DNA of 64,000 nucleotides from Fimbriiglobus ruber (GTDB lineage Bacteria; Planctomycetota; Planctomycetia; Gemmatales; Gemmataceae), in the NCBI RefSeq assembly GCF_002197845.1, contig NZ_NIDE01000017.1:1534712-1598711 (forward strand), in the 5' to 3' direction. Positions within the stretch are counted from its first letter, which is position 1; every line of letters starts with the position of its first letter. Shown piece by piece: positions 17,089-25,128 of the stretch. Below the pieces are notes generated by a model that worked only from the letters and a program-made list of their open reading frames with translations, was not told where the DNA came from and searched no databases. The position numbers were made by a program, and so were the translations under genes.

Positions 17089-18455
17089 AGCTCGCGGACC
17101 GGCAGGACTTCGGGCTCGACCGGGTATTGCGGGCGGCCGTTCGCGTCGAACTCGCGGACCGGGTTCAGGTCGATGCCGAGATTCCGGTAGAGGGTGGCGA
17201 AGATTTCCGGGTGCGTGACCGGCCGCTTGGTCGCGTACTCGCCGAGCCGGTTCGACTCGCCGATCACCTGACCCGTTTTCATCCCGCCGCCGGCCATCAG
17301 GGCGCAGCTGAGTTGCGGCCAGTGGTCGCGGCTGGCATTCTTGTTGATCCGCGGGGTGCGGCCGAACTCGCCCCACACGATCACCGACACGTCCTTGTCC
17401 AGCCCGCGGTCGTAGATGTCTTCGACCAGGGAAGTCACGGCCCGGTCGAGCAGCGGGAAGTCTTTCCGGGCCTGCACGAAGTTCATCCCGTCCCCGCCGT
17501 GCCAGTCCCACCGGGTGAAGTTCATCGTGACGACGCGGGCGCCGGCCTCGACCAGTCGGCGGGCGACGCAGAAGTTCCGCACCATCCGCGGGGCACCGTC
17601 CCGCTCGAACGCCGGGTCGTCGACCCCGTACCGGGCCAGCGTCTCGGGCTTTTCTTTCGACAGGTCGAGGGCGTCCTTGAGCCGGGACGATGTGAGGATG
17701 TCGAGGGCCTGGCGGTTGAACGCGTCCATGCCGTTCATCACGCCGGTCGCGTCGATCTTGCGGTCGATGTCGTCGAATCCCTTCATGAGGCTGACGCGGT
17801 CGGAGAGCCGGTCGGGGGTCACGCCCTGGAGGACGAGACTGTCCGACTTCATCCCGTTGTCTTTGCCCCCGACGAGCCGGAACGGGGCGTGGGCCTGCCC
17901 GAGGAATCCGCCGTCGCCGGGATAGCCCCAGCGCTGCTCACCCGTGCGGTACATCAGTGTGACGTGCGCGGGGACGGACGGGTCGGCCGGCCCGCGGAGC
18001 TTCGACACCCATGCCCCGAGCGACGGCCAGTACCCGTTGTTGGCCGGCGTCCGCGGGCGGCCGGTCATGCACTGGTAGGCGTCGTGGTCGCCGGAGCTGC
18101 CGACGAGTGAGCGGATGATGGCGAACTTGTCCATCATGGCGGCGATCCGCGGGAAGAGTTCGCAGATCTCGATCCCGGGCACCTTCGTCTTGATCGGCTT
18201 GAATTCGCCGCGGACCTCGACCGGGGCGTCCGGTTTCAAGTCCCACATGTCGATGTGCGGCGGCCCGCCCGGCAGGTAAATGTTGATGACCGCCTTGTGC
18301 GACGATTTAATCCCCGACTGGGCTTCGGCCGCGAGCAGGGACGGCAGCGACAGGCAGCCGCCGAGCAGCGTGCCGCCGACCGTGAGGAAGTCCCGGCGGC
18401 TGGTGCCGTCGCAAAATCCGCCGCGGGAGTGCGACTTGCCGAAAATGGTGAGCAT
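17082..18455 (-). CDS. DUF1501 domain protein (sulfatase-like), Tat-type leader
   Basis: Exported DUF1501 protein of 457 residues. A twin-arginine motif is clear (CDGTSRRDFLTVGGTLLGG). Core motifs match the family: VINIYLPGGPPHIDMWDLKP, IRSLVGSSGDHDAYQCMTG, WDWHGGDGMNF, and VWGEFGRTPRINKNASRDHW followed by LMAGGGMKTGQVIG. In planctomycetes such genes usually sit beside DUF1549/1553 cytochrome genes; here no partner is adjacent, which is unusual. The stop codon is inside an exact 21-bp tandem repeat. The substrate is unknown. Confidence 0.9.
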   Translation of the reverse strand: MLTIFGKSHSRGGFCDGTSRRDFLTVGGTLLGGCLSLPSLLAAEAQSGIKSSHKAVINIYLPGGPPHIDMWDLKPDAPVEVRGEFKPIKTKVPGIEICELFPRIAAMMDKFAIIRSLVGSSGDHDAYQCMTGRPRTPANNGYWPSLGAWVSKLRGPADPSVPAHVTLMYRTGEQRWGYPGDGGFLGQAHAPFRLVGGKDNGMKSDSLVLQGVTPDRLSDRVSLMKGFDDIDRKIDATGVMNGMDAFNRQALDILTSSRLKDALDLSKEKPETLARYGVDDPAFERDGAPRMVRNFCVARRLVEAGARVVTMNFTRWDWHGGDGMNFVQARKDFPLLDRAVTSLVEDIYDRGLDKDVSVIVWGEFGRTPRINKNASRDHWPQLSCALMAGGGMKTGQVIGESNRLGEYATKRPVTHPEIFATLYRNLGIDLNPVREFDANGRPQYPVEPEVLPVRELV

Positions 18456-18699
18456 GACCGGTCCTGGGCACGAAGGGCCGCTGGGGGCGGGAGTACGGTG
18501 GGTGTCGCCGAGCAGGTGTAATAGATTTCGCCGATTTCCGGCCCGCCGTCCAGTGACATTCTGCCCAAATAGAATGAGAAGGTCGTCCGTCGAGAGGGGA
18601 AACGATACCAGGTCTCCCCGTGAGAAGCGAAGTCGCTTGACCCGCTACGGCCGGCGGGTAGGCTGGCAGTGTTTGACAGTCTCGGGGCGAGAAGGAAAG

Positions 18700-19830
18700 A
18701 TGATCCGCCAAGTCCGTATCGAGAACTTCAAATCCATACCGGATCTCGTTTTAGATCTTGGTCGTGTCACCGTCCTCATCGGCGCGAATGGGAGTGGCAA
18801 AAGCAACATACTGGAAGCCATTGCGACGGCGTCAGCTGCCGCCCAGAACAAGCTGGACAACGAATTTCTAAGTTCCAGAGGCATCCGGACAACCGAGATG
18901 CAATTCATGCTTTCGGCGTTTGAAAGGAGCCGCTTACCCATAGATAACATTGGAATCACGATTCGGCGAGATAATGATATTGCATTTAGTTGTACAGTTT
19001 GGGCAGACAAAACCGCATCCTATCTCAAATGGAAACATAGGAACACGTTACCATTTCTCGTGAAGGAGATTGAGGAAATTGTTGCCCGTCTGCGTGATGC
19101 AGGGCGTTCTCCAGAAGCCACATTCACTCCCGAATTCCTGAATCAATTACTTACCGAAAAGTTCGTTACCCTTCCCGGGTTTCTCGTCTACGCGCCTGAG
19201 AACTCAGCACTTCGTACGTTCCTAGCTGAAGGGCAAATCCTCCCGCTCGGGATTAGAGGAGAAGGGTTATTCGCACATCTAAAAGGGCTCGGCTCGGAGA
19301 AATACATAGCACGAATGAAAAGGATTAAGGAAAGGCTATCGCTAATCGATTGGTTCGAGGAGTTCGAGATACCCAAGGATCTTGGTCAGGGTGAGCGAAG
19401 CATCCGGATACGAGATCGTTTCCTTCCGGATGGCACCTTTTTCGATCAACGGAGCGCGAACGAGGGTTTTCTCTTCCTCCTGTTTTACATGACACTATTT
19501 ATCAGTCCGGACACGCCGGCTTTCTTCGCGATCGACAACATCGATAGCTCTCTCAACCCAAAATTGTGCATCGCTCTGATTCAGCAAATTGCAATACTCG
19601 CGAAGGAATACGACAAGCAAGTCATTCTCGCGACCCACAACCCGGCGATTCTCGATGGACTCGACCTCCACGACGACGAACAGCGGCTCCTTGTCGTGGA
19701 ACGGAACAAGTCGGGCCACACCCGTGTCCATCGGGTCGAGGCACCGAAACAAGTCACGGGGCAATCGCCTGTGAGCCTGTCTGAGGCATTTATGCGCGGT
19801 TACATCGGCGGTCTCCCGAAGAACTTCTAA
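18700..19830 (+). CDS. AAA (AAA_21/RecF-like) ATPase, first gene of a candidate defence pair
   Basis: ABC/SMC-like ATPase of 376 residues. It starts MIRQVRIENFKSIPDLVLDL with Walker A GANGSGKSN (about residues 27-35). The Walker B region reads FFAIDNIDSSLNPKL, and the H-loop is VILATHNPAILDGLDL. There is no nuclease domain of its own. The start at 18700 has gaaggaaa just upstream. Ten bases after its stop comes the GTG of a TOPRIM-like partner. Base use is unlike the neighbourhood: a hand count of 18961-19080 gives 49 G+C in 120, against 96 in 120 at 12841-12960, so recent transfer is likely. This layout is known from AbiL- and OLD-like anti-phage pairs; the role here is inferred. Confidence 0.8.
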   Translation: MIRQVRIENFKSIPDLVLDLGRVTVLIGANGSGKSNILEAIATASAAAQNKLDNEFLSSRGIRTTEMQFMLSAFERSRLPIDNIGITIRRDNDIAFSCTVWADKTASYLKWKHRNTLPFLVKEIEEIVARLRDAGRSPEATFTPEFLNQLLTEKFVTLPGFLVYAPENSALRTFLAEGQILPLGIRGEGLFAHLKGLGSEKYIARMKRIKERLSLIDWFEEFEIPKDLGQGERSIRIRDRFLPDGTFFDQRSANEGFLFLLFYMTLFISPDTPAFFAIDNIDSSLNPKLCIALIQQIAILAKEYDKQVILATHNPAILDGLDLHDDEQRLLVVERNKSGHTRVHRVEAPKQVTGQSPVSLSEAFMRGYIGGLPKNF

Positions 19831-19840
19831 CCACTCGGCC

Positions 19841-20605
19841 GTGAGGTTCCGCGTGTTCAAGTTTGGGGTCATCGCCGAAGGAGCGAGCGATCAGTTGGTG
19901 ATCGAAAACATTCTCGTCGGCTATTTCCAGGGCCAGGAAGAGCCGTCCATCACATTCGTTCAGCCGCCTCCTGCATCCGTCGCCACCCCGTCCCCGCCGG
20001 GCGGTTGGACACGGGTGTTCGACAGCCTCAAGCGCGGGGACTGCCAGCAGGTCTTGCAATTCAACGACTTCGTGGTGATTCAGATCGACACGGACGTACA
20101 AGAGGAACCCGGCTTCGACGTCCCGAGGCGAGAGGGCGGAAGCGAACTGTCGCTACCGGACCGGGTCGCCCGCGTGATTGCCAGACTCAAGCGAGATGTC
20201 GAACCGGAATTCTGCACCGCCCACGAACACCGGATTCTGTTCGCCATCGCAGTCGATTCGATCGAATGTTGGCTCCTACCATTGCTTTACGTGAACAACA
20301 AGGCTCAAAAAACGACTGGCTGCCTGGACGCGGCGAATGACACACTGCGGAAGAAAAAAATGGACGGCTTGTCCTCTGCCGAGGGCACCAAATTTCCCCG
20401 CGCATACGAACGAGCTTCGAGGGAGTATACGAAACAGAAAAGCTTGACAAAACATCGCAGCAGAAATCCAAGTTTGGAACTTTTTGTCAAGCAACTCGAT
20501 GATTTGCAGGGCCGATTAAACGCATCTCAAAATGCGGCGCCGCAAGAGCCCGAAGATGTAAGCCGGACTGACGAAAACTCAGCCACCGAGCCGCCGGGAC
20601 AGTGA
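19841..20605 (+). CDS. TOPRIM / RloB / DUF4276-like protein, second gene of the defence pair
   Basis: 254-residue partner of the ATPase. The N-terminus has KFGVIAEGASDQLVIENILV (a TOPRIM-type Glu with GxSD), then FVVIQIDTDVQEEPG (DxD-type acidic pair), then FAIAVDSIECWLLPLLYVNN. The last resembles the S.PcFE.Wll motif of RloB and DUF4276 proteins. These acidic sites suggest a metal-dependent nuclease, perhaps acting on tRNA or DNA. The start is GTG, ten bases after the ATPase stop, so the pair is co-translated. The tail is polar and disordered. A named family cannot be fixed by eye; a DUF4276-like protein or AbiLii-type effector are the best guesses. Confidence 0.65.
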   Translation: MRFRVFKFGVIAEGASDQLVIENILVGYFQGQEEPSITFVQPPPASVATPSPPGGWTRVFDSLKRGDCQQVLQFNDFVVIQIDTDVQEEPGFDVPRREGGSELSLPDRVARVIARLKRDVEPEFCTAHEHRILFAIAVDSIECWLLPLLYVNNKAQKTTGCLDAANDTLRKKKMDGLSSAEGTKFPRAYERASREYTKQKSLTKHRSRNPSLELFVKQLDDLQGRLNASQNAAPQEPEDVSRTDENSATEPPGQ

Positions 20606-20714
20606 CTTCATTAAGCAATAAGTCACAATTTGCTGTCTACGAATAATTTGTGGCAAATTGGCTTCGTTTTGCAAAAAGGCGTTGTTGCGGCAAGTGACGC
20701 ACACTCTACACAAT

Positions 20715-20803
20715 TACGCCAATTTAGAGTGCGGCGCTTGACCGCCGCTTTGGTTTTTTAAAAGCAAAAGCGGCGGTCAAGCGCCGCACTCCAAATTGGC
20801 GCA
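20715..20803. repeat. MITE-like inverted repeat, copy 1 (short form)
   Basis: Two arms of about 40 bases (20718-20757 and 20760-20800) are nearly perfect inverse copies. Their core is gtgcggcgcttgaccgccgc. A close relative with the same arms but a 90-bp centre lies at 43030-43196, so this is a dispersed element, not just a terminator. It sits 110 bases after the defence pair and 30 bases before the TolC remnant. Confidence 0.75.
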
Positions 20804-20829
20804 ACAGCTCCTGCGATTTCGTCGCCCGC

Positions 20830-21084
20830 TCACTCCCCGCCGAGCAACCCCTGGGCAGCGTCCAATCGCACCCGCGCCTGACGCCAGGTCATGACGGCGG
20901 CTACCACTTCGGCCCGGGCCCGTAACGCTTCCAGTTCGGCCGGGAGTTCGACGAGCGGGCCTTTGCCCTTCGCGTCGGCCGCCTTTTTGATGAGCAGGTC
21001 TGCCCGCCACCGCGCCAGGCCGACCTGCTTCGCCTGGGCGTCCAGGGCCGCGGCCGCTTCGTGAACACGGTTCCGGAACTCGAT
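20830..21084 (-). pseudogene. C-terminal remnant of a TolC-family outer-membrane channel
   Basis: About 80 residues ending ALRARAEVVAAVMTWRQARV then RLDAAQGLLGGE, with VHEAAAALDAQAKQVGLARW before it. This is the final coiled-coil helix pair of TolC-type efflux channels. The rest of the protein, normally some 400 residues, is missing. The sequence upstream (on this strand) changes to non-coding material that looks like part of a group II intron. The call rests on the amphipathic pattern and the ARVRL..AQGLL ending. Confidence 0.5.
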
Positions 21085-21850
21085 GTCTCCGCCATGTTTC
21101 CCTCCAACTGGTCCGTTCCCAGATGCCCCCTTCCCTCCCCGGGATACCCGTGGGGCGGGTTCGCCCGGCTCGACGGTACTCTGGGGCATTCCGACTCCCG
21201 GCCGACCGTCCCGCCGCCCTTCGTTGTCCTTCGGTTAGCGGTACCACCGCGTACATCTGTGTTCGTCTCTTCCGTCCCGCCCGACGCCGGCCGGCGGACC
21301 TGGAGCGTTCGGGTTTGGCAGCCCCACGCCAACTTCTGACACGATGGAGTCGACCGGGTCTCCCAGGTTCCTGAGCCACCCTGTTGCACCTGTGCCCGGG
21401 TCTCTGACCCCGGCGGGACCGATCCGTCTGGCCATGACGACGGATCGGCGCAGCCCCCCGGCCCCCCGGCCCCATAACGAGGAGGGCTCCCTACGACACA
21501 AACCCTTTCGGGGGCTCCATCGCCGGGCCTCAGTGCTTGCAGTCTACGCTTCGTGGTGTGGGTCGCCCCACCGCGGCACGCAAAACTCGCTTCCGGCTGC
21601 GGGCTCCGCTCTGCCGGATGGGATTGGATACCCATAGGGTCGCTGTGACAGGTTTCCGTGATGCTCAAGCCATCGCTTCCCCCTCTCTCAAGTTTCCTGG
21701 CGCAAATTGGGTTCGTTTGGTAAAAACCGGTCCCGGCGTCCGGCGGCCCGAAATGGATTCTGGCTTCTTCCGAGATGTTGGTGGCAGACGGGACTATCTC
21801 CCGGGCTTTCCCAGGGCCAACAAGCCCGGGGTAGTTGTCCCGGATAGCCC
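21085..21850 (-). mobile_element. Possible group II intron 5' fragment
   Basis: Read on the minus strand this G+C-rich stretch has no believable protein. It shows short phrases of the kind that precede group II intron reverse transcriptase genes: gtggctcaggaacctgggag, gggagtcggaatgccccaga and a late gcatctgggaacggacc. Several nested stems can be drawn. No reverse transcriptase or domain V was found, so at most it is a truncated element. It borders a TolC remnant, which it may have broken. Low confidence; it could instead be another structured repeat. Confidence 0.3.
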
Positions 21851-21958
21851 AGCTTCTACTCGCGCGGTTGCTCTTTTTTCCGAGACCGAGTTGGCGTAAC
21901 ATTTCTCTGGTGTGTGCCCCGACCGGCCCGGCGCCGGTGCGCCGCGGAAGGATCCGCT

Positions 21959-22735
21959 ATGCCGACCACGTCCCCCAGTCCGAATGACTTGACCCGGCAG
22001 CAGCTCGACGAACTGGACACGCTGCTCCAGCGGATGCTCAGTCTGCCGACTGGCCCCGGCCCGGATGCGGCTGCGCCGGCCGTCCGGCAGGTGCCCGCGC
22101 CGCCGCTCCCGGAATCGCCTGCGGCGCCGAATACCGGGGCGTGGCGGGCGGACCTGGCAGTGCCGGGCGCGAAAGCCCCGCACCACTCGCCCGAGCCCGC
22201 GGCCGTCGTCCGCCTCCCGGAGCCGCCCGCCGCCAAAAAGCCTGATCCGGTCACGCCTTACGCCCCGCCGACGCGAACACCAACGACGTCCGATAAGCCG
22301 ACCAACCTGGCGGAGACCCTCCGGCTGTTCGGTTCGTCGACCGAGGAGACAACCGCCCTCCAGCCCGCGAGTTCCGAACCGCAGCCCGCGACGCTGCGCG
22401 GCGTGGACGCCCCGGCCGTGCCGCACGGCTTCCGGTCGGCGTTCGCCCCCGAAACGTCGTTCCCGGCCCCCGAGGCCGCGCCCGTCCCACTCTTGCCGGC
22501 ACCCGAAGCCGGGGGCGCCGCTCCGAAAAGTGGTGTACCCGTCGTTTTGTGGCCGCTGTTCGCCGCCAATTGGGTTCTCGAAGCGATCCTCGGCCTGTTC
22601 GGTCCCCTCGGAACGCTCCTCACGCACCCGGCCATGAAACACCTCCTGGGGTGGACCGGCGTACTGCTTATCATCGCGGCCGGCGTGTGGGTGGCGCAGG
22701 GCATGGGGTGGATCACGCTGCCGATCCCGCGGTAG
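21959..22735 (+). CDS. Pro/Ala-rich protein with C-terminal membrane segment
   Basis: Hypothetical 258-residue protein. A short helical start (LTRQQLDELDTLLQRMLSLP) is followed by about 170 residues rich in Pro and Ala and probably disordered. The hydrophobic end has WPLFAANWVLEAILGLFG and a membrane span near LLGWTGVLLIIAAGVWVAQG. This suggests a protein anchored by its C-terminus with a long cytoplasmic arm. The start has ggaagg nine bases upstream. It is followed after 136 bases by two overlapping membrane-protein genes. No family is recognised; Pro-rich proteins of this form are common in Gemmataceae. Confidence 0.75.
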   Translation: MPTTSPSPNDLTRQQLDELDTLLQRMLSLPTGPGPDAAAPAVRQVPAPPLPESPAAPNTGAWRADLAVPGAKAPHHSPEPAAVVRLPEPPAAKKPDPVTPYAPPTRTPTTSDKPTNLAETLRLFGSSTEETTALQPASSEPQPATLRGVDAPAVPHGFRSAFAPETSFPAPEAAPVPLLPAPEAGGAAPKSGVPVVLWPLFAANWVLEAILGLFGPLGTLLTHPAMKHLLGWTGVLLIIAAGVWVAQGMGWITLPIPR

Positions 22736-22871
22736 GACCGTCCTTTCTTCGTGTAGCCGGATACGGGCGGTGGGTTCTATAATCCCGGAACCCGAAAATC
22801 CCGGGCTCGCGCGGGCGAACGACTCTCTGTTGTTCGCCCGCCCCACGCCCCGGACGCCGGTCGAGGCCCCG

Positions 22872-23516
22872 ATGACGTCTCCCGCTCCACCGTCTCAACC
22901 GCGCCCGCTCGACTTCCTCGCCGCCACCCTGAGTTACCTGCTGCCCGGTCTGGGTCAGGTGCTCCAGGGCCGGATCGGAAAAGGGGTACTGTTCTTCGTC
23001 TGCCTGTACGGGTTGTTCTTCTACGGGATGGCGATGGGTCAGATGAAGAACGTCTGGCTGCCGGACGTGTCGAAGGAAGCCGACGCGGACGTGCCGGTCG
23101 TCGGGAAGCAGCTGAACGGCGTCCCGAAAGCCCTGTATTACCGGCCGCAATTCGTGGGTCAGTTCTGGATCGGTATCGCGGCCTGGCCGGCGATCGTGCA
23201 GTACGCGACGACCGAGCCGCCGGCCGAGCGGGGCGACCCGCCGAAGCCGAACGGGATGCTCGGGCACTACATGCAAGCCCTGCCCGAAGGCGATCTGAAC
23301 AACCTCCAGCGGTCGGAAGACAAGCGGTGGGATCTGGGCTGGGTGTACACGGTCATCGCCGGGGTGCTGAACGTCCTCGTCATCTACGACGCGCTGGCCG
23401 GCCCGGTGATCCGCGACGACCAGCCGGCGGAAGCGCCCCCCGCCAAGCCGGCGGCCGCTTCCCCGCCGCCCCCGCCGCCCGTCCCGACCCCCGTGACGGC
23501 GGAGGCCCGATCGTGA
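22872..23516 (+). CDS. Planctomycete membrane protein (DUF6677-like)
   Basis: 214-residue membrane protein. It opens LDFLAATLSYLLPGLGQVLQ, then has a first span (GVLFFVCLYGLFFYGMAMG), a second near FWIGIAAWPAIVQYA and a third near VYTVIAGVLNVLVIYDALAG, with a Pro-rich tail. The YLLPGLGQ..QGR..KG pattern is shared with small TM2-like proteins, and the whole resembles the planctomycete DUF6677 group. The start was taken at the ATG just before the conserved part. Its TGA overlaps the GTG of the next gene (gtga), so the two are coupled. Confidence 0.7.
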   Translation: MTSPAPPSQPRPLDFLAATLSYLLPGLGQVLQGRIGKGVLFFVCLYGLFFYGMAMGQMKNVWLPDVSKEADADVPVVGKQLNGVPKALYYRPQFVGQFWIGIAAWPAIVQYATTEPPAERGDPPKPNGMLGHYMQALPEGDLNNLQRSEDKRWDLGWVYTVIAGVLNVLVIYDALAGPVIRDDQPAEAPPAKPAAASPPPPPPVPTPVTAEARS

Positions 23517-23706
23517 GCCCACTTTTCGCCGTGAGCATTTACTGGGATCTGCCCGTCCTGCTCGTCATTTTCAGTTTGGTCTATAGCGCCACCCGGCACG
23601 ACCGCTGGGACCGCATCCTGCGCGAAGCCTTCGGCTGGGGCCTCCGCGTCGGCGGCTTCCTGCTCGGGTCGGCGTGCTGCTCTACGTCCTTTCGTCGCTC
23701 CTGTAG
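23513..23706 (+). pseudogene. Small membrane protein, frame lost near the C-terminus
   Basis: Starts with a GTG overlapping the previous stop and reads SPLFAVSIYWDLPVLLVIFS, LVYSATRHDRWDRILREAFG, then WGLRVGGFLLG. In the present frame it then runs into repeat sequence and ends at 23800. Adding one G to the run 23666-23668 gives the more natural ending VGVLLYVLSSLL with a stop at 23704-23706, a second membrane span. About 64 residues. Conserved partner of the gene before it in related genomes, as far as I recall. The break is probably a run-length error. Confidence 0.6.
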
Positions 23707-23710
23707 AAAA

Positions 23711-23820
23711 GTCATCAAGTCGTCAGGTCGTCAAGTCTTCAAGTCAACAGCTATGACCCGTACATTGCATTTGGGAACGGCAATGGACTTGAAGACTTGA
23801 CGACTTGATGACTCGGTTTT
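23711..23820. repeat. Inverted repeat hairpin with following T-run
   Basis: A left arm at 23711-23745 and a right arm at 23786-23812 pair over 27 bases built from caagtc units; the left arm has one extra 8-base unit. The loop is about 40 bases. The right arm is followed by actcggttttctt, so it could end transcription of the membrane-protein pair. It also looks like a dispersed palindrome. Confidence 0.65.
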
Positions 23821-23886
23821 CTTGACCCATTCGGCCGCGAACCCGCACTATACCAGGTGAGTTCCTCACCTGTTTCGGGTCCAGAA

Positions 23887-25128
23887 ATGCCGTCCGGTGC
23901 GGTTTACACGTTACTGCGTCACCTCCGCGGCTGTCCGCCCGAGCCCGGCGGCGGGCTCCCGTCCGACACGGAACTGCTCGCCCGGTTCGAGGGAACGCGG
24001 GACGAGGCCGCGTTCGAAGAAATCCTGCGGCGGCACGGCCCGCTTGTATGGGGCGTTTGCCGGCGGGTTCTCTCCAACCGCGCGGACGCCGAGGACGCGT
24101 TCCAGGCGACCTTCCTCGTCCTCGCGAACCGGGCCGGCGCGGTTCGCAAGCCCGGCGCGCTGGGGTACTGGCTGTACGGGGTCGCCAACCGGGTCGCCCG
24201 GCGGATGCGGGCCCGGCGGGTTCCGCTCCCCCTGGATCCCCAGTCCCCCGGGGCCGTCGCCGTCGAAGCCCGGCCGGCCACCGACGCCGTCACGGCCCAC
24301 GATTTCCTGGCCGCACTCGACGAGGAACTGCTCCGCCTGCCGGTCCGGTATCAGGCGGCGCTGGTCCACTACTTTCTTCGGGAACAGACGCAGGACGAGG
24401 CCGCGCGGAGCTTGAACGTCTCCCTCAGCACCCTCAAACGTCGGGTCGCCGTGGGCCGGGAGATGCTGCGCACCCGCCTCGCCGGCCGGGGGATCGATCT
24501 GGCGGTACTCCTGGTAGGCGTCGGGGTGGCGGGGACGGCCGCGGGCGACGGGGTGCGGGCGACCACGCTCGCGGCCGTCCTGGCCGGCCCCGGGGCGGCC
24601 GGATTCGTTTCCCCAACCGTTATTAATGTGGCCGAAGGAGTGACAAAAGCCATGTGGCGGACCAAACTGCGGGCGTGGGCGACGGGAGCCGCCCTGGCGG
24701 CCGTCGCGGCCGGCGGGATCGGGTACTTCGCGTACACCGGGTTCAGCCAGGACGATGTTCCCCGAGTGGCTAAACCGGGCGGGCAACCCGCCGCGGACGC
24801 GAAGCCGGGCGCGCCGAAACCCACGCTCGAACCGAGACCCGACGATGACTTGCGGCAGTCGCGGCAGGAAAAACTGAGGCTCGCACGCGAAGGACTGGCA
24901 CGCCAACTCGAGGTGACGCGGGGGACCGACCGCGCGCAGGCGGTGTACGAGTGGTCGTTGCGGGTGTTGGATGCCGAGCGGGAACTCGACCCGTCCGCCG
25001 CCGGTACGGTCGCAGCTGCACGCGGCCATCTCGACCGAATGAAGACGAATGTCGCCCTGGCCGATGCGGTCTTCGAGACGGGCAGGGGCAAGCTCTGGAA
25101 AAAGAAACAGCCAACTATCGCCGAATAG
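23887..25128 (+). CDS. ECF-type RNA polymerase sigma factor with membrane-anchored repeat extension
   Basis: Sigma-70 family ECF factor. Region 2 is seen in DEAAFEEILRRHGPLVWGVC with AEDAFQATFLVLANRAG, and region 4 in LPVRYQAALVHYFLREQTQD with LNVSLSTLKRRVAVGREML. After this comes a hydrophobic segment (AWATGAALAAVAAGGIGYFA), so the C-terminus is probably outside the membrane. Then comes the first of three repeats (DDLRQSRQEKLRLAREGLAR, YEWSLRVLDAERELDPSAAG). The frame ends at 25128, but adding one A to the run 25099-25103 joins it to two more repeats ending at 25949. ATG at 23887 is preferred over an upstream GTG at 23857. Sigma factors with long extensions are typical of planctomycetes. Confidence 0.8.
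   Translation: MPSGAVYTLLRHLRGCPPEPGGGLPSDTELLARFEGTRDEAAFEEILRRHGPLVWGVCRRVLSNRADAEDAFQATFLVLANRAGAVRKPGALGYWLYGVANRVARRMRARRVPLPLDPQSPGAVAVEARPATDAVTAHDFLAALDEELLRLPVRYQAALVHYFLREQTQDEAARSLNVSLSTLKRRVAVGREMLRTRLAGRGIDLAVLLVGVGVAGTAAGDGVRATTLAAVLAGPGAAGFVSPTVINVAEGVTKAMWRTKLRAWATGAALAAVAAGGIGYFAYTGFSQDDVPRVAKPGGQPAADAKPGAPKPTLEPRPDDDLRQSRQEKLRLAREGLARQLEVTRGTDRAQAVYEWSLRVLDAERELDPSAAGTVAAARGHLDRMKTNVALADAVFETGRGKLWKKKQPTIAE

Noticed and set aside
20901-21902. Open minus-strand frame of about 330 codons across the intron-like block
   Set aside because: No protein-like pattern; it crosses the structured stretch and enters the TolC remnant in the wrong frame.
24951-25103. Programmed -1 frameshift at ggaaaaag in the sigma gene
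   Set aside because: The heptamer is imperfect for tandem slippage (first position G), and nine other breaks in the window show the same one-base loss in runs, so a sequence error is simpler.
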